This document shows, piece after piece, positions 7,061-7,759 of a DNA stretch of 7,759 nt. Under the pieces are notes generated by a model. It searched no databases. It had not been told where the DNA came from and saw only the letters and a program-made list of their open reading frames with translations. This stretch comes from Betaproteobacteria bacterium (GTDB taxonomy: Bacteria; Pseudomonadota; Gammaproteobacteria; Burkholderiales; Casimicrobiaceae): assembly GCA_003153335.1 (NCBI GenBank), contig PLYG01000054.1:1-7759 (forward strand), read 5' to 3'. The translations under genes were made by a program, and so were the position numbers. Within the stretch, counting starts at the first letter, position 1. Each line of letters opens with the position of its first letter.

Positions 7061-7639
7061 ATGAACCGTGAACAGATATCGGCGCTGATAGATGGCGAAC
7101 TTGACGAGGCGCGGGCGCAGGCCTTGTGCGCGCAATTGAAAAGCGAAGAATCCTGCGAATGCTGGGCAGCCTATCACCTGATCGGCGATGTACTGCGCAA
7201 CGATTGCCTGGCGCAGCAGGGCTTTGCGCGGCGCTTTGCCGAACGTCTGGCGGCGGAGCCAACGGTGCTCGCTCCCGGTTACAAGCAGTTGGCAGAGGGT
7301 CGGAGTGGGTTCGGCTGGCAGGCGGCGGTTCGCGCCCGGCCGTGGCACTACGGGATGGCGGCGGCGGCTTCGGTGGCCGCGGTCGGCCTGGTCGGCTGGT
7401 TCGGGATGCAGGAATTCAACCTCGGGCCGGGGGTGAGCGAGCTGGCAACGGCCAGACCCGCCACAACCACGCTGGCAACAGCGGCGGATACCAAGTCGAT
7501 CGCGCAAGCCAATCGCAAGGCCCAGAGCCTGGGCATCAACCCCTACCTGCTGGTGCACCAGGAATATTCGCCGACCACGGCGATGCAAGGCGTGCGCCCC
7601 TACGTGCGTACCGTCGCCGACATGGCAGCGCCCGAGTAG
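7061..7639 (+). CDS. rseA: Anti-sigma-E factor RseA (MucA-like)
   Basis: Single-pass inner-membrane protein whose cytoplasmic N-terminal domain binds RpoE and whose periplasmic part is bound by RseB and cut by stress proteases (known of the family). 192 residues. The N-terminal domain (1-70) shows MNREQISALIDGELDE, then CWAAYHLIGDVLRND and RLAAEPTVLAP, the typical RseA/MucA pattern. One membrane helix lies at about 96-115 (WHYGMAAAASVAAVGLVGWF). The periplasmic region has a Thr/Ala-rich linker (131-145) and a conserved-looking end, PYLLVHQEYSPTTAMQGVRP. ATG 7061 was chosen for its position after the AGGTGG ribosome site and its family-like N-terminus; the frame is open upstream inside rpoE, but that is shadow. 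It lies 11 nt after the rpoE stop and is probably co-transcribed with it. Cysteines at 23, 32, 34 and 49 in the N-terminal domain are numerous. Confidence 0.92.
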   Translation: MNREQISALIDGELDEARAQALCAQLKSEESCECWAAYHLIGDVLRNDCLAQQGFARRFAERLAAEPTVLAPGYKQLAEGRSGFGWQAAVRARPWHYGMAAAASVAAVGLVGWFGMQEFNLGPGVSELATARPATTTLATAADTKSIAQANRKAQSLGINPYLLVHQEYSPTTAMQGVRPYVRTVADMAAPE

Positions 7640-7655
7640 CAGCCCAGACCACACC

Positions 7656-7759
7656 ATGCAAGCAGTGTTCCAGGTGGCACGATCCGGGCTGGTCGTGCTG
7701 GGATTCGTGTGGCCGTGGTGCGCCCACGCGACCGACGCGACCGATTGGCTGCATCGGGT
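7656..7759 (+). CDS. rseB: RseB/MucB, periplasmic sigma-E regulator, 3' part beyond window
   Basis: Only 34 codons plus two bases are in the window. ATG 7656 starts MQAVFQVARSGLVVLGF, then VWPWCAHA, then TDATDWLHR: a basic, hydrophobic Sec signal peptide with an AHA-type cleavage site at about residues 24-26, then the DWLxR start of the mature domain seen in MucB/RseB proteins. Family role: binds the periplasmic part of RseA and protects it from cleavage until lipids or lipopolysaccharide signal stress. It starts 16 nt after the rseA stop with only a weak ribosome site, consistent with operon expression. The identification leans on position after rseA plus signal peptide and short motif. Confidence 0.8.
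   Translation, partial: MQAVFQVARSGLVVLGFVWPWCAHATDATDWLHR

Overview
The window is a chromosomal segment of a high-GC proteobacterium. Gene order and protein style point to a betaproteobacterium, probably Burkholderiales or a relative. The evidence is an E3 gene followed by zapE (a neighbourhood I associate with the odhA-odhB-lpdA-zapE cluster), a betaproteobacterial-type PrpE, and an rpoE-rseA-rseB (mucA/mucB) set. The genus cannot be named from sequence alone. All genes lie on the + strand. The long minus-strand reading frames are high-GC shadows.

Layout. Bases 1-1426 hold the 3' part of a dihydrolipoyl dehydrogenase (E3), closed by a perfect 9-bp hairpin at its stop codon. A 93-bp gap with a REP-like repeat follows, then zapE (1520-2740), an AFG1-like ATPase. 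Directly behind zapE is a short gene relic (2742-2888): the last membrane helix and C-terminal tail of a family-3 acyltransferase. Next comes prpE (2998-4917), propionyl-CoA synthetase with a GTG start. Its 3' end runs into a 166-bp non-autonomous inverted-repeat element (4893-5058, MITE-like), which supplies the last seven codons and the stop. After a short promoter region with a dyad comes a complete Rhizobium-etli-type L-asparaginase (5158-6177). A 263-bp leader with a candidate sigma-E promoter leads into rpoE (6441-7049), rseA (7061-7639) and the first 34 codons of rseB (7656 to the window end).

How the genes fit together. There are three functional blocks. The first is central carbon metabolism (E3 of a 2-oxoacid dehydrogenase, probably 2-oxoglutarate dehydrogenase) with zapE attached. 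The second is two stand-alone catabolic enzymes (propionate activation, asparagine hydrolysis), separated from their neighbours by signs of rearrangement: a gene relic and a MITE. The third is the envelope-stress regulon core: sigma factor RpoE, its inner-membrane anti-sigma factor RseA, and the periplasmic RseB that modulates RseA.

No wholly new system is visible. The most noteworthy signals are the undescribed-looking MITE that has rewritten the PrpE C-terminus, the acyltransferase relic, and the small-scale structure around rpoE (candidate autoregulatory promoter, open in-frame leader, 9-bp tandem duplication at the rpoE/rseA junction).
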